From JBGAKG01 sp044224495 (GTDB taxonomy: Bacteria > Myxococcota_A > Polyangia > Polyangiales > Polyangiaceae), in NCBI GenBank assembly GCA_044224495.1, contig JBGAKG010000036.1, positions 20,259-84,258 of the forward strand: DNA of 64,000 bases, read 5' to 3'. Positions 8,583 to 17,335 of the stretch are shown here, in pieces (the first letter of the stretch is position 1; each line of letters opens with the position of its first letter). Both the position numbers and the translations under genes were made by a program. The notes beneath the pieces were generated by a model. The model was not told the origin of the DNA. It searched no databases and was given only the letters and a program-made list of their open reading frames with translations.

Positions 8583-9485
8583 TCAGCCGCTCGCGCGCGC
8601 GAACGCGTCGGCGAACGCCTCGAACGCGGCCCGCACGCGCGGGGTCGCGCGCTGGCCCGGCGCGCAAACGGCGGTGACCGCGGGTCCCTGGGCGCGCTCG
8701 TGGGGCATCACCTCGACGAGCTCGCCGCGCGCGAGCCGGTCCCCGATCATGAAGTCGAACGCCTGGCCGATGCCGACCCCGGCGACGACCGCCTCGATCA
8801 ACATGGGGCCGTGGTCGGGGATCGCGATGCTGCGCACCTCCCGCGGACCACTCGCGAAGAGCCACGCGTAGGGCTTGCCCGTCGGCGCGACCAACCCGAC
8901 GCAATCGTGGCGGTCGAGGTCGGCGGGCTTCGCGGGAGCACCCGCGCGCGCGACGTAGGCGGGCGACGCGATCGTGAGGAGCTCGGTCTTCCGCAACGTG
9001 CGCGACACGAGCGCCGAGTCCGGCAGATCGCCGATCCGCACCGCGACGTCGACCGACTCGCTCGCGAGCTTGCTCAGCCGATCGGTGACGAGGAGCTTGA
9101 ACGTGAGGCGGGGGTGGCGCGCGCGGAGGAGCGCGATTCCCCGCGCCACGAGCGTGGTCAGGACGAACGGAAGCGAGAGGGTCAGCTCGCCCTCGGGGAC
9201 GCGCTGCGCCCGCGCGAGCGCCTCGCGGGCGCCCTCGACCTCGGCCACCGCCGCTCGCGCGCGCTCGTAGAACAGCGCACCCTCGCGCGTGAGATCGACG
9301 AAGCGCGCAGTGCGGTGGATCAGCACCACGCCGAGCGACGCCTCGAGCGACTGCACCGCCTTGGAGACGGCCGCCGTCGACACCCCGAGCGCCCGCGCCG
9401 CGGCGCGGTAGCTCTTCGCCTCCGCCACGGCCACGAACGGAACGACCCCCCGGAAGAGCTCGGTCTTCTGCGCTTTTCCCGACAT
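8583..9485 (-). CDS. LysR-family transcriptional regulator
   Basis: A 300-residue LysR protein of normal length: an N-terminal winged helix-turn-helix (SYRAAARALGVSTAAVSKAVQ, about residues 20-40), then a periplasmic-binding-protein-like effector domain. The longer frame (to 9635) is rejected. The ATG at 9485 has GGAG six bases upstream, and both lie in a perfect palindrome (9481-9509) that fits an operator. It is divergent from the SDR gene at 9659 and, as usual for LysR pairs, probably controls it together with itself. The effector is unknown. Confidence 0.9.
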   Translation of the reverse strand: MSGKAQKTELFRGVVPFVAVAEAKSYRAAARALGVSTAAVSKAVQSLEASLGVVLIHRTARFVDLTREGALFYERARAAVAEVEGAREALARAQRVPEGELTLSLPFVLTTLVARGIALLRARHPRLTFKLLVTDRLSKLASESVDVAVRIGDLPDSALVSRTLRKTELLTIASPAYVARAGAPAKPADLDRHDCVGLVAPTGKPYAWLFASGPREVRSIAIPDHGPMLIEAVVAGVGIGQAFDFMIGDRLARGELVEVMPHERAQGPAVTAVCAPGQRATPRVRAAFEAFADAFARASG

Positions 9486-9509
9486 CATCAACTCCAAGTT
9501 GATGATGTC
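9481..9509. promoter_or_regulatory. 29-bp palindrome at the LysR start, probable autoregulatory operator
   Basis: Two perfect 13-base arms (gacatcatcaact and its reverse complement) flank a 3-base centre. The palindrome covers the ribosome binding site and start codon of the LysR gene, so binding would repress it. A related half-conserved copy lies at 9571-9590, nearer the SDR gene. Confidence 0.6.
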
Positions 9510-9570
9510 ATTCGCTTGCTCCGCGATGTCAACCGGCGCGGGGTGGACGGATGCGGCGCGGCGCCGCGAC

Positions 9571-9590
9571 GTCAACTCCACGTTGATGAT
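9571..9590. promoter_or_regulatory. Second LysR-type operator copy before the SDR gene
   Basis: GTCAACTCCACGTTGATGAT shares the TCAACTCCAnGTTGATGAT core with the palindrome at 9481-9509. The TCAAC-N5-GTTGA layout is a typical LysR T-N11-A-like site. It lies about 70 bases upstream of the SDR start, a usual place for activation. The role is inferred. Confidence 0.5.
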
Positions 9591-9658
9591 TCGTTTCGGA
9601 TCCAGCTCGTTGTCAACCTCGAGGGGTGGACGCACCCTCTCTCCCGGAGGAAACGACC

Positions 9659-10507
9659 ATGAGCGTGTTGAGCGGAAAGGTCTGCATCGTGACGGGCGGC
9701 AACTCGGGGATCGGGCTGGAGACCGTGCGGGGGCTGGCGAAGCAAGGAGCCCACGTCGTCCTCGGCGTGCGCGACGCAGCGAAGGGCGAGGCCGCCAAGG
9801 CCGACGTCCTCGCGACGGTGCCCGGCGCCAAGGTCACCGTCCTGGCGCTGGACCTCGCGAGCCAGGGCTCGATCCGGGAGTTCGTGGCCGCGTTCGAGGC
9901 GCGGTTCGATCGCCTCGACGTGCTCGTGAACAACGCCGCGCTCGTGCCCGCCAAGCGCACGCTCACCGCGGACGGGCTCGAGGTGCAGTTCGGCGTGAAC
10001 CACCTGGGCCCCTTCCTCCTCACCACGCTCTTGCTCCCGCGCCTCCAGGCGTCGGCGCCGAGCCGCGTGGTCGTCGTCGCCTCGAGCGTGTACGCCGGGA
10101 AGCAGCTCGACTTCGACGATCTCCAGTCCGAGAAGAAGTACTCGCAGATGGACGCCTACTCGCGGAGCAAGCTCGCCAACATGCTCTTCGTCCACGCGCT
10201 GGCGAAGCGCCTCGAAGGCACGGGGGTGACGGTGAACGCGCTCCACCCGGGCGTCGTCTCGACGGCGCTCGCGCGCGACATGCCGGCGCCGTTCCGCTTG
10301 CTCGCGCGCCTGTTCTTCACGACGCCGGAGAAGGGCGCGCGCACGTCGCTCTACGTCGCGACCTCGCCCGCCGTCGCCGACGTGAGCGGACGCTACTTCG
10401 CCGATCAGAAGGAGGCGAAGATCGACGAAGACGCCGTCAACGACGCGGCGGCCGAGCAGCTCTGGATGATCTCGGAGAAGCTCGTCGAGCGGCGCGCGCA
10501 GGCCTGA
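9659..10507 (+). CDS. Short-chain dehydrogenase/reductase
   Basis: A 282-residue NAD(P)-dependent oxidoreductase. It has the cofactor motif TGGNSGIG (about residues 13-20), the structural NNAALVP motif, a VVASSV catalytic Ser strand and the YSRSK catalytic Tyr/Lys pair. The layout (VNHLGPFLLT, then YSRSKLANMLF) resembles the retinol-dehydrogenase-like SDR group. The start at 9659 is preferred over 9626 because GGAGG lies 8 bases upstream. Divergent from the LysR gene. Substrate unknown. Confidence 0.9.
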   Translation: MSVLSGKVCIVTGGNSGIGLETVRGLAKQGAHVVLGVRDAAKGEAAKADVLATVPGAKVTVLALDLASQGSIREFVAAFEARFDRLDVLVNNAALVPAKRTLTADGLEVQFGVNHLGPFLLTTLLLPRLQASAPSRVVVVASSVYAGKQLDFDDLQSEKKYSQMDAYSRSKLANMLFVHALAKRLEGTGVTVNALHPGVVSTALARDMPAPFRLLARLFFTTPEKGARTSLYVATSPAVADVSGRYFADQKEAKIDEDAVNDAAAEQLWMISEKLVERRAQA

Positions 10508-10511
10508 GCGC

Positions 10512-11252
10512 TCACCGCGGTCGACCGACGCCCTCGAGCAGCGCGCGCCGATTCCGGCGCGAGATCGGGACGGTGACGCCGCCGCGGAGCTCCGCCACCG
10601 GCGCCGCCCCGTCGACGATGCGGACCACGTGTGCGCGGTTCACGAGCGCCGCGCGATGCGCGCGCAGGAAGCGCGCCGGATCGAGGCGCCCCTCGTAGTG
10701 GACCAGCGAGAGCTCGCTGATCCACTCCTTCCCCTGCGCGAGCACGTAGGTGTAGTGACCGCGACTCACGAGCGCGCTCACGTCGTTCGTCGCGACGACG
10801 TCGACCCGGGTGCCGGTCCGGAGCGCGAGCCGCTCCAGCCAACGACCGCCGCGCCCGAGGTCGGCTTCGAGCGCGTGGAGCCTGCGCTCGGCATCCAGCT
10901 CGCCGAGCGCACGCGCCGTCGCGGCGGCGAACCGCTCCTGGGTGAACGGCTTCACGAGGTAGTCGCACGCGTTCGCCGCGAACGCCGCCGTCGCGAAGTG
11001 CTCGTAGGCGGTGACGAAGACGACCTTCGGGCGGGGCGGCGGGAGCTGGCGCAGCACCTCGAGCCCGTCGAGCTCGGGCATCTCGACGTCGAGGAAGATC
11101 AGCGTCGGCCCGAACGCCTGGATGCGCTCCAGCGCGTCCACGCCGTCGCGCGCCTCTTCGACGAGTGCATCCGGCAACGCGCTGGCCAAGGCCCGCACGA
11201 CGCTCCTGCGCCCGAGCGGTTCGTCGTCCACGACGAGGACGCGCTCGCTCAC
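10512..11252 (-). CDS. LytTR-family response regulator
   Basis: A 246-residue two-component output protein: a receiver domain (residues 2-115; acidic pair DD at 9-10, phospho-acceptor Asp55 in LIFLDVEMPE, Lys in DYLVKPF) and a C-terminal LytTR DNA-binding domain (about 145-245; SRGHYTYV, RFLRAHRAALVN). Starts at a GTG that overlaps the histidine kinase stop (GTGA), so the two are co-translated. It ends head-on with the SDR gene, 4 bases apart. Targets are unknown; the GIN-domain lipoprotein divergent from this operon is a candidate. Confidence 0.93.
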   Translation of the reverse strand: MSERVLVVDDEPLGRRSVVRALASALPDALVEEARDGVDALERIQAFGPTLIFLDVEMPELDGLEVLRQLPPPRPKVVFVTAYEHFATAAFAANACDYLVKPFTQERFAAATARALGELDAERRLHALEADLGRGGRWLERLALRTGTRVDVVATNDVSALVSRGHYTYVLAQGKEWISELSLVHYEGRLDPARFLRAHRAALVNRAHVVRIVDGAAPVAELRGGVTVPISRRNRRALLEGVGRPR

Positions 11253-12289
11253 GAGCCCGCCTCCTCGCGCCGGACGACGAACGAAGCCACCGTCGCGTCG
11301 CCCTCGGGGCCGATCGCGAACGCGCTCTCCGCGCCGTACATGAGCTCGAGCCGCGCCCGCGTGTTCGCGAGCCCACGACCGCCGCCGTTCTCGCGGAAGG
11401 GCGCCCCGGTGTTGCGCACGGTGACGCGCATCCCGCCTCCCGGCGCCGAGGCCGCGGTCACCGTGACCGTGCCCCCGCTCCGCGCCTTGGCGATCCCGTG
11501 CTTCACCGCGTTCTCGACGAGCGTCTGCACCACGAGCGTCGGGACGCGCTGCGCGGCGAGCTCCGCCGGGTGCTCCAACGAGAACGTCAGTCGATCGCCG
11601 TGCCGCAGCTGCTCGACCTCGAGGTAGTGGCGGACGATGGCGAGCTCGTCGGCGAGCGTGGTCGTGCGCGTCGTCGACGATTGGAGGATGCGGCGGTAGA
11701 GGTCCGCGAGCTTCTGCGTGAACTCGCGCGCGCGCTCGGGGTCCTCGGCGATCAGCTCCTTGAGCGCGTTGAGCGCGTTGAACAGGAAGTGCGGTTGGAG
11801 CTGGCCCTCGAGCGCCGCGTAGCGCGCGTCGGCCGCGACGCTCTGGAGCCGGTACGCCTCGGCGCGCCACCAGAACGCGCCGATCGAGCCGAAGACGACG
11901 AAGAGGGCCGGCGCGATCACGAGGAGGTTCCGGCGGTAGTCGCGCCACAGCATCGCGGGCGGACGGTCGACCGGGGAGCGCAGCCAGGCGATGAGGGCGT
12001 ACCCGGCGAGCATGCCGAGGGCGAACCCGACGAAGAGCGCGAAGATGCGAACGAGGCCGAGGCGGCCGGGGCGCGCCTTCTCGGCCAGCGCGTCGGCGAG
12101 CGCCATCCCGATCGGGATCGTCACGCCGACCGAGAGCGTGACGTCCCACCACCACCCGTCGGGCCCGAACGCGAGCATCATCGCCGGGAGGATCACCGCC
12201 GTGAGCGCGCCCGCGGCCGCCGCGATGCGCCCCGCGCGCACGGCGAACCCGCGCCGTTCGAGCCACGGGCGAAGGAGCCAGTCGATCAT
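11249..12289 (-). CDS. LytS/YehU-type sensor histidine kinase
   Basis: A 346-residue membrane kinase: four hydrophobic segments in residues 20-145, then the His_kinase domain with the H-box QLQPHFLFNALNAL (phospho-acceptor His167) and a HATPase_c region with the N-box (ENAVKHGI) and G-box (GGGRGLANTR). There is no periplasmic sensor domain, so the signal is probably sensed in or near the membrane. The ATG at 12289 has GGAG 5 bases upstream; a GTG six bases earlier overlaps that site and is less likely. First gene of a two-gene operon with the LytTR regulator. Confidence 0.93.
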   Translation of the reverse strand: MIDWLLRPWLERRGFAVRAGRIAAAAGALTAVILPAMMLAFGPDGWWWDVTLSVGVTIPIGMALADALAEKARPGRLGLVRIFALFVGFALGMLAGYALIAWLRSPVDRPPAMLWRDYRRNLLVIAPALFVVFGSIGAFWWRAEAYRLQSVAADARYAALEGQLQPHFLFNALNALKELIAEDPERAREFTQKLADLYRRILQSSTTRTTTLADELAIVRHYLEVEQLRHGDRLTFSLEHPAELAAQRVPTLVVQTLVENAVKHGIAKARSGGTVTVTAASAPGGGMRVTVRNTGAPFRENGGGRGLANTRARLELMYGAESAFAIGPEGDATVASFVVRREEAGS

Positions 12290-12403
12290 CGCCACTCCAA
12301 TCTACACGCGTCGGCCAGTGCGCGCGGACCGCCCAGTCGCCCGATCGCGCCGCCTGGTCGGAGCGCGCGTGCGCGGACGCCGCCGCCGCCCCACCGTCCG
12401 GGC

Positions 12404-13057
12404 ATGCGACCTTTTTCGATCCTCCTCCCCACCCTGCTCCTCTCCCTCTCGCTCGCCTGCACGCTCGGCATCGCCGGCAGCGGACGCGCCGTCGACGATT
12501 CGCGCGTGGTGTCCGACTTCGACGCCGTCGAGGTCAGCGCCGGCCTCGTCGCCGACGTCGCGCCCGGTCCCACCAGCGTCGTCGTGCACGGCGACGACAA
12601 CCTCGTCCCGCACGTCGTGACCCGGGTCCGCGGCCGCACGCTCGTCGTCGAGCCCGACGCGAGCTTCGACCCCGCGGTGCCGCTCGTCGTCACCATTCGG
12701 AGCCCCGCCGTGAGCTCCGTCACCCTGCGCGCCGGCGGAGCCGTGTCCGTGCACGACATCGCTCGGAGCGAGCTCGCGTTGCACTGCGACGCGGGCGGCA
12801 CCCTGATCGCGAGCGGAACCGTCGATCACCTCGTCGCGACGCAGAGCGCGGGCGGCGACGTCGACGCGACCGGCCTCGTCGCGACGAGCGTCAGCGTCGA
12901 CGCACGCGCGGGCGGCAGCATGCACCTCCACGTGCGCGATGCCGCGAGCGGAGCGGTGCTCAGCGGGAGCGAAGTCTCGATCCACGGACGGCCCCGCACG
13001 CGCGCGATCACCGAGGCGAGCGGCGGCACCGTGCGCTGGCTGGAAGACGCGCCCTGA
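12404..13057 (+). CDS. Lipoprotein with GIN (DUF2807-like) auto-transporter-type beta domain
   Basis: A 217-residue protein with an N-terminal signal and lipobox (LSLAC at about 19). The body is a repeating beta pattern (DFDAVEVSAGL, VVVHGDDNL, SVTLRAGG, LHCDAGG, DVDATGLVA) typical of the head-GIN domain, a right-handed beta-helix-like fold of unclear role in Gram-negative cell envelopes. It is divergent from the LytS/LytT pair with 114 bases between, so it may be their target. No catalytic residues are evident. Confidence 0.8.
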   Translation: MRPFSILLPTLLLSLSLACTLGIAGSGRAVDDSRVVSDFDAVEVSAGLVADVAPGPTSVVVHGDDNLVPHVVTRVRGRTLVVEPDASFDPAVPLVVTIRSPAVSSVTLRAGGAVSVHDIARSELALHCDAGGTLIASGTVDHLVATQSAGGDVDATGLVATSVSVDARAGGSMHLHVRDAASGAVLSGSEVSIHGRPRTRAITEASGGTVRWLEDAP

Positions 13058-13066
13058 GGCGCCGGC

Positions 13067-14668
13067 TCAGCGCGGGCGACGGAACGGCACGCCGCCGTCG
13101 AGGTAGTAGACGCCGTTCCCGTCGACGTCGACGCAGACCACAGCTCCGATCCGGGTCAGGCTGCCGGTGGCCACCGAGGTCGCGACGGCGGCGATCGCGC
13201 CGCCGCTCCACGTGACCTTCCGGATCCGGTCCGGCGGAGCGCTCGGCGTCTCGACGAAGTAGATCGTGGTGCCGTCCGGGCGAACGCCGCGCACCGGATC
13301 GCTCCCCTTGAAGACCGGAAAGAGGACCGCCTTCTTCGCGACCGTGTCCCACCCGGCGGCGCTCACGGACGTGTCGTGGGCGACGAAGAAGGCGTCGCTC
13401 CCGGGCACCACGCTCACCGCGCGCGCGAAGGGGAGCGAGAGCGTTCCGAACGACCCACCCGTCGCGATGTCGCCGAATAGGACGCGCCCTTCGGTGGAAT
13501 CTCCACCGACGATGACGGCCCACATCGTCTTGCCGACGGCGACCATTCCCGCCTTGCCGCCGAGAGCGGCCGACGTCGGGCGGGGCGGGCACGCGACGGT
13601 GCTGCTCCCATCCGTGTTCGCGAGCGACGCGCAGCGCTCGCCCGCCTTCGAGCGCGCGACCCAGAGCTGGGCCGCGGGCGGGGTCAGCGTCCACGGAGCG
13701 CTGCTGGGCGCGAGCGGGTTTCCGCCCCAATCACCCACGCTCGAGACGCCTGCCGCGCTCCACTGCGCGCTGAACGTGCCCGCGCCGTACGCGACGTCCC
13801 CGTAGGAACCCACCGCGGCGAGGGTCACGCCGGCCTGCGCCCCAATCGTGGGGGCGCTCTGGAGCGAGCCGCCGTTCAGCGTGCCCGCCGTCCAGACGAC
13901 TTTGGCGTCGCCCACCGCCAAGCACCCTTGCGCGCTCGGGTCCGCGGCCGACGTGACGAGACGACACGCGCCACCGGTGCACTTCCCGTTGCAGACGAGG
14001 CCGCAGCCGCCGCAGTTCTTGAGATCGTTCTCGAAGTCGATGCACGCGGCGCCGCCGCAGCGCGCGCACGGAGGACCCGCGTCGATCGTGCCTCCGCCAT
14101 CGGCGCTCGGAGGCACGGTGCAGCTCTGGGGCTCGCGGCTGCACTGATCCGTCTCGTGGCATTGGCCGTCGTTCGGATCGCAGGTCTGACCCTCGGGGCA
14201 GGTGACGCCCGCGCACGCGACGCCGAGGTGGATCGGGAGCGTGAGCGTCGTGTGCGGAACGAAGCCGAGGATGCGCCGAGCGATGACGCAGTTGCCCGGG
14301 CTCGCCGAGTTGCAGTCCGCCGAACGCCCCTGCGCGATGCTCTTGTTGGCGGTGGACGCCACCGCCACGAAGATCCCGACCTGCTCGTCGTTCGAGGCGC
14401 GCGGGACGATCGCGATGCTCCCGATGTTGCCGCCGTTGCAGTCGAGCGCCGCGATCTGGGTCGACGGAGACGTCTCGACGGTGGAGGGGGCGCCGACGCG
14501 AACGTCGACCCCACCGGCGGTGGCCACGTCGGCGCAGCTCACGTCGGTCGTGATGGTCAGGACGATCGTCGTCGGCTCGCGACACGCGACGAGGAAGACG
14601 AGCACGGCGAGCGCAGCGGCACCGCCACCGCCGACCCACCGGCGGGGTGAAGAAGAAGAAAAGCTCAT
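13067..14668 (-). CDS. Large Cys-rich lipoprotein, unknown function
   Basis: A 533-residue protein with a signal and lipobox (VFLVAC, about residue 29). After a beta-rich N-terminal domain (about 30-150) there is a Cys-rich block (about 150-225) with EGF-like spacing: CPEGQTCDPNDGQC, then CARCGGAACIDFE and NCGGCGLVC. Such NCG-CG-C modules recur in myxobacterial surface proteins. The rest (230-530) resembles a repeat-rich beta-propeller-like region with WTAGT and YFVETPS blades, but no family is assigned. It lies between mraY and murD on their strand, 25 bases from mraY, and splits the dcw cluster. Confidence 0.75.
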   Translation of the reverse strand: MSFSSSSPRRWVGGGGAAALAVLVFLVACREPTTIVLTITTDVSCADVATAGGVDVRVGAPSTVETSPSTQIAALDCNGGNIGSIAIVPRASNDEQVGIFVAVASTANKSIAQGRSADCNSASPGNCVIARRILGFVPHTTLTLPIHLGVACAGVTCPEGQTCDPNDGQCHETDQCSREPQSCTVPPSADGGGTIDAGPPCARCGGAACIDFENDLKNCGGCGLVCNGKCTGGACRLVTSAADPSAQGCLAVGDAKVVWTAGTLNGGSLQSAPTIGAQAGVTLAAVGSYGDVAYGAGTFSAQWSAAGVSSVGDWGGNPLAPSSAPWTLTPPAAQLWVARSKAGERCASLANTDGSSTVACPPRPTSAALGGKAGMVAVGKTMWAVIVGGDSTEGRVLFGDIATGGSFGTLSLPFARAVSVVPGSDAFFVAHDTSVSAAGWDTVAKKAVLFPVFKGSDPVRGVRPDGTTIYFVETPSAPPDRIRKVTWSGGAIAAVATSVATGSLTRIGAVVCVDVDGNGVYYLDGGVPFRRPR

Positions 14669-14693
14669 CCTCCCATCCTAGCGCAGAGTCCGC

Positions 14694-15833
14694 TCAGCGC
14701 AGCTTCAAGCTCGAGAGCGCCACGAGCGCCAGCAAGAACGAGATGATCCAGAACCGAACGATGATCTTCGGCTCCGGCCACCCCTTCTTTTCGTAGTGAT
14801 GGTGGATCGGCGCCATCAGGAACACGCGCTTCTTGAAGAGCTTGAACGAGATGACCTGGACGATGACGCTCGACATCTCGAGGAAGAACACGCCGCCCAG
14901 GATGACCGCGAGGAGCTCGGTCTTCGTGAAGATCGCGCACATCCCGAGACCGCCACCGAGGGCGAGCGCTCCGACGTCCCCCATGAAGACCTGCGCAGGG
15001 TACGTGTTGTACCAGAGGAACCCGATCCCGGCGCCGACCATGGCGCCACAGAAGATCGAGAGCTCGCCCACGCTCGAGATCGAGGGGATGTCGAGGTACT
15101 TCGCCACGACGAAGCGCTGGGTGGCCGTGATGCCGAACGTCGCCCCGGCGAGGTAGGCCCATACCAAATAGGTACCGGCGTTCGTCATCACGGGGCCGAT
15201 CGCGAGCCCGTCCAGGCCGTCGGTCAGGTTGACCGCGTTCGACATCGCGACGACGAAGAAGACGGCGAAGACGAAGTAGACGACCGGCGGCAGCGGGACC
15301 GGGTGCTTCGCGAACGCGACGAAGGGGATGCTCAGGTGGTTCTTGATCCCGTTCCAGTCGTCGGGGACGTGCTCGCCGAAATACACGTAGGAGAGGACGC
15401 CCCCACCGATCAGGAACTGGCCGAGGAGCTTGAAGCGGCCCGGGAGGCCGTCCGTCGTCTTCGCTTTGATCTTCAGGTAATCGTCCAGGTAGCCGATGAC
15501 GCCGTACCCGGCGGTCACGGCGGTGGTCGCCCACACGAAGACGTTCCGTGGGTCGCACCACATGATCGTGGGCAGGAGCACGGAGAGGAGAATCAGCGCA
15601 CCGCCCATCGTCGGGGTGCCCTGCTTCTTGTGGTGGGTCTCCGGCCCTTCCTTCCGGACGACTTGCCCGATCTGCTTCTTCTGCAGCTCGCGGATGAACC
15701 ACGGCGCGAGGAAGAACGAGATCAGCATCGCGCTCACCGTCGCCGCGATGACGCGGAACGGGACGTAGCGGAGGACGTTGAGCCAGCTGAGCCAGCCGAT
15801 CCGGCGCAAGGGGTAGAGGAGCTCGTAGATCAC
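14694..15833 (-). CDS. mraY: Phospho-MurNAc-pentapeptide-transferase MraY
   Basis: A 379-residue polytopic enzyme that makes lipid I on the inner face of the membrane. It has about ten hydrophobic segments, the cytoplasmic acidic loops (GVIGYLDDYLKI, NAVNLTDGLDGLA) that bind Mg2+ and the C-terminal loop with MAPIHHHYEKKGWPE. Starts at a GTG that overlaps the murF stop (GTGA). Length is about 20 residues above E. coli MraY. Confidence 0.97.
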   Translation of the reverse strand: MIYELLYPLRRIGWLSWLNVLRYVPFRVIAATVSAMLISFFLAPWFIRELQKKQIGQVVRKEGPETHHKKQGTPTMGGALILLSVLLPTIMWCDPRNVFVWATTAVTAGYGVIGYLDDYLKIKAKTTDGLPGRFKLLGQFLIGGGVLSYVYFGEHVPDDWNGIKNHLSIPFVAFAKHPVPLPPVVYFVFAVFFVVAMSNAVNLTDGLDGLAIGPVMTNAGTYLVWAYLAGATFGITATQRFVVAKYLDIPSISSVGELSIFCGAMVGAGIGFLWYNTYPAQVFMGDVGALALGGGLGMCAIFTKTELLAVILGGVFFLEMSSVIVQVISFKLFKKRVFLMAPIHHHYEKKGWPEPKIIVRFWIISFLLALVALSSLKLR

Positions 15834-17335
15834 GTCCCCTCCCTTTTGCCATGCTTCGCCACGAGGGCGCGCACGACATTTTCGGTCTTCACGCTGCGCG
15901 AGGCCTTGACGAGCACGACGTCACCGGCTTGCACCAACGTGGCGACCAGGGCGGCGGCCTCGTCGACGTTCGCCGCCTTGTGCACGTCGAGCCCGCACTC
16001 GGCCGCGCGCTCGGCGATCAGGTTCGCGAGCCCGCCGCACGTGACGAGCAGGTTGGTGTGGGCAGCCGCGACCTCGGCCCCCAGCGCTTCGTGCTCCGCC
16101 CGCGTGGTCTCGCCGAGCTCCTTCATCTCGCCCAGCACGGCGATCGTGCGGCGCGTTCCCCCGGAGAGGTCCACGAGCGTCCCGAGCGCCGCGCGCACGC
16201 TGCCGGGGTTCGCGTTGTAGGTGTCGTCGATCACGAGCGTACCGTCCGCGAGCTCGAGCACGGCGGCGCGGCCGCCGACGTGCGAGACGCGCGCCACGCC
16301 GCGTGCGATCTCCTCGGGCGTGAGCGCGCGCCCGACGAGCGCTTCGGCCGCCGCCAACGCGCCGCACAAGTCGAGCGCCGCGACCTCGCCGACGAGCGCG
16401 AGCTCGACCTCGATCAGCTCGCGCGCGCTCCCCGGGACGGCGCCCACGCAATCGGCGCAGGGCCGCTCGATCGTCACCCGCGCGCCTGCGGTTCCCCGGA
16501 CCACGCGATCGACGAGCCGGTAGGTCGCCCCGGGCGCCCGCCCGAAAGAGCGCACGTCGCCGGCCACGGTCCGCACGAGCTGTCCGAGCGCGGCGGCGTC
16601 GTCGGCGTTGACGATCGCGGCGCCCGTTCGCCGGAGGGCCGCGTAGAGCGCGCCCTTCTCGCGCCCCACGTCCGCCCGTCCGCCGCCGACGCCTTCGGCG
16701 TGAGCGAGGCCGACGTTCGTGACGAGCCCGACGTCGGGCTCGGAGATCGCCGCGAGCGCGGCGATCTCGCCGGGGAGACTCATCCCCGCCTCGAGGACCG
16801 CGAAGCGATGCTGGGGCAGGAGCCCGAGCGCGACCGCGGGGAGCCCGATCCGGTTGTTGAGGTTGCCCGGCGTGGCGAGCGTCTCGCCGATCTCCGCGAG
16901 GAGCCCGGTCGCGAGCTCCTTGGTCGTGGTCTTGCCGGAGCTCCCGGTGATGCAGAGCGTGCGCGCGGGCTCGATCGCAGCGCGGCTGCGCCGCCACTGG
17001 CGCAGATGCGCGCGGGCGAGCGCGCCCCACGCGACCAGCGTGTCGTCGACCTCGACGATGTCCGCGGTGCCGAGCTCCGCGAGCGGGACGGCCCCGCGCT
17101 CGACGACGACGAGGACCGCGCCCGCTCGCACGGCCGCCGCGGCGTGTTGGTGCCCATCGTGCACCTCGCCGCGGAGCGCGACGAACGCGGCCCCCGGACG
17201 GACGGCGCGCGAGTCGCTCGTGACGCCACGCGCGACGTGGCCCTCGCCGTGAATCCGCGCGACCCGCCCGCCGGTGGCAGCAGCGACCTCCCACGCGGTG
17301 AGGGGAGCTTCGTTCGGCGGGATGGGCGTCGCCAT
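15830..17335 (-). CDS. murF: UDP-MurNAc-tripeptide--D-Ala-D-Ala ligase MurF
   Basis: A 501-residue Mur ligase that adds D-Ala-D-Ala to the stem peptide. It has the N-terminal substrate domain (GVTSDSRAVRPGAAFVAL, from about 37), the ATP loop GSSGKT (131-136), NNRIGLP after it and the C-terminal DDTYNANP motif. It is a little longer than the 450-residue norm because of insertions around residues 195-260. Overlaps murE by one base (TGATG) and mraY by four. Confidence 0.96.
   Translation of the reverse strand: MATPIPPNEAPLTAWEVAAATGGRVARIHGEGHVARGVTSDSRAVRPGAAFVALRGEVHDGHQHAAAAVRAGAVLVVVERGAVPLAELGTADIVEVDDTLVAWGALARAHLRQWRRSRAAIEPARTLCITGSSGKTTTKELATGLLAEIGETLATPGNLNNRIGLPAVALGLLPQHRFAVLEAGMSLPGEIAALAAISEPDVGLVTNVGLAHAEGVGGGRADVGREKGALYAALRRTGAAIVNADDAAALGQLVRTVAGDVRSFGRAPGATYRLVDRVVRGTAGARVTIERPCADCVGAVPGSARELIEVELALVGEVAALDLCGALAAAEALVGRALTPEEIARGVARVSHVGGRAAVLELADGTLVIDDTYNANPGSVRAALGTLVDLSGGTRRTIAVLGEMKELGETTRAEHEALGAEVAAAHTNLLVTCGGLANLIAERAAECGLDVHKAANVDEAAALVATLVQAGDVVLVKASRSVKTENVVRALVAKHGKREGT

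Noticed and set aside
9486..9635. Upstream extension of the LysR gene by about 50 residues
   Set aside because: No ribosome binding site, and it would cover the operator region; the ATG at 9485 has GGAG and a normal LysR length results.
8526..14693. Insert between mraY and murD as a mobile element
   Set aside because: No integrase, transposase, terminal repeats or base composition change; the genes look native to the chromosome.
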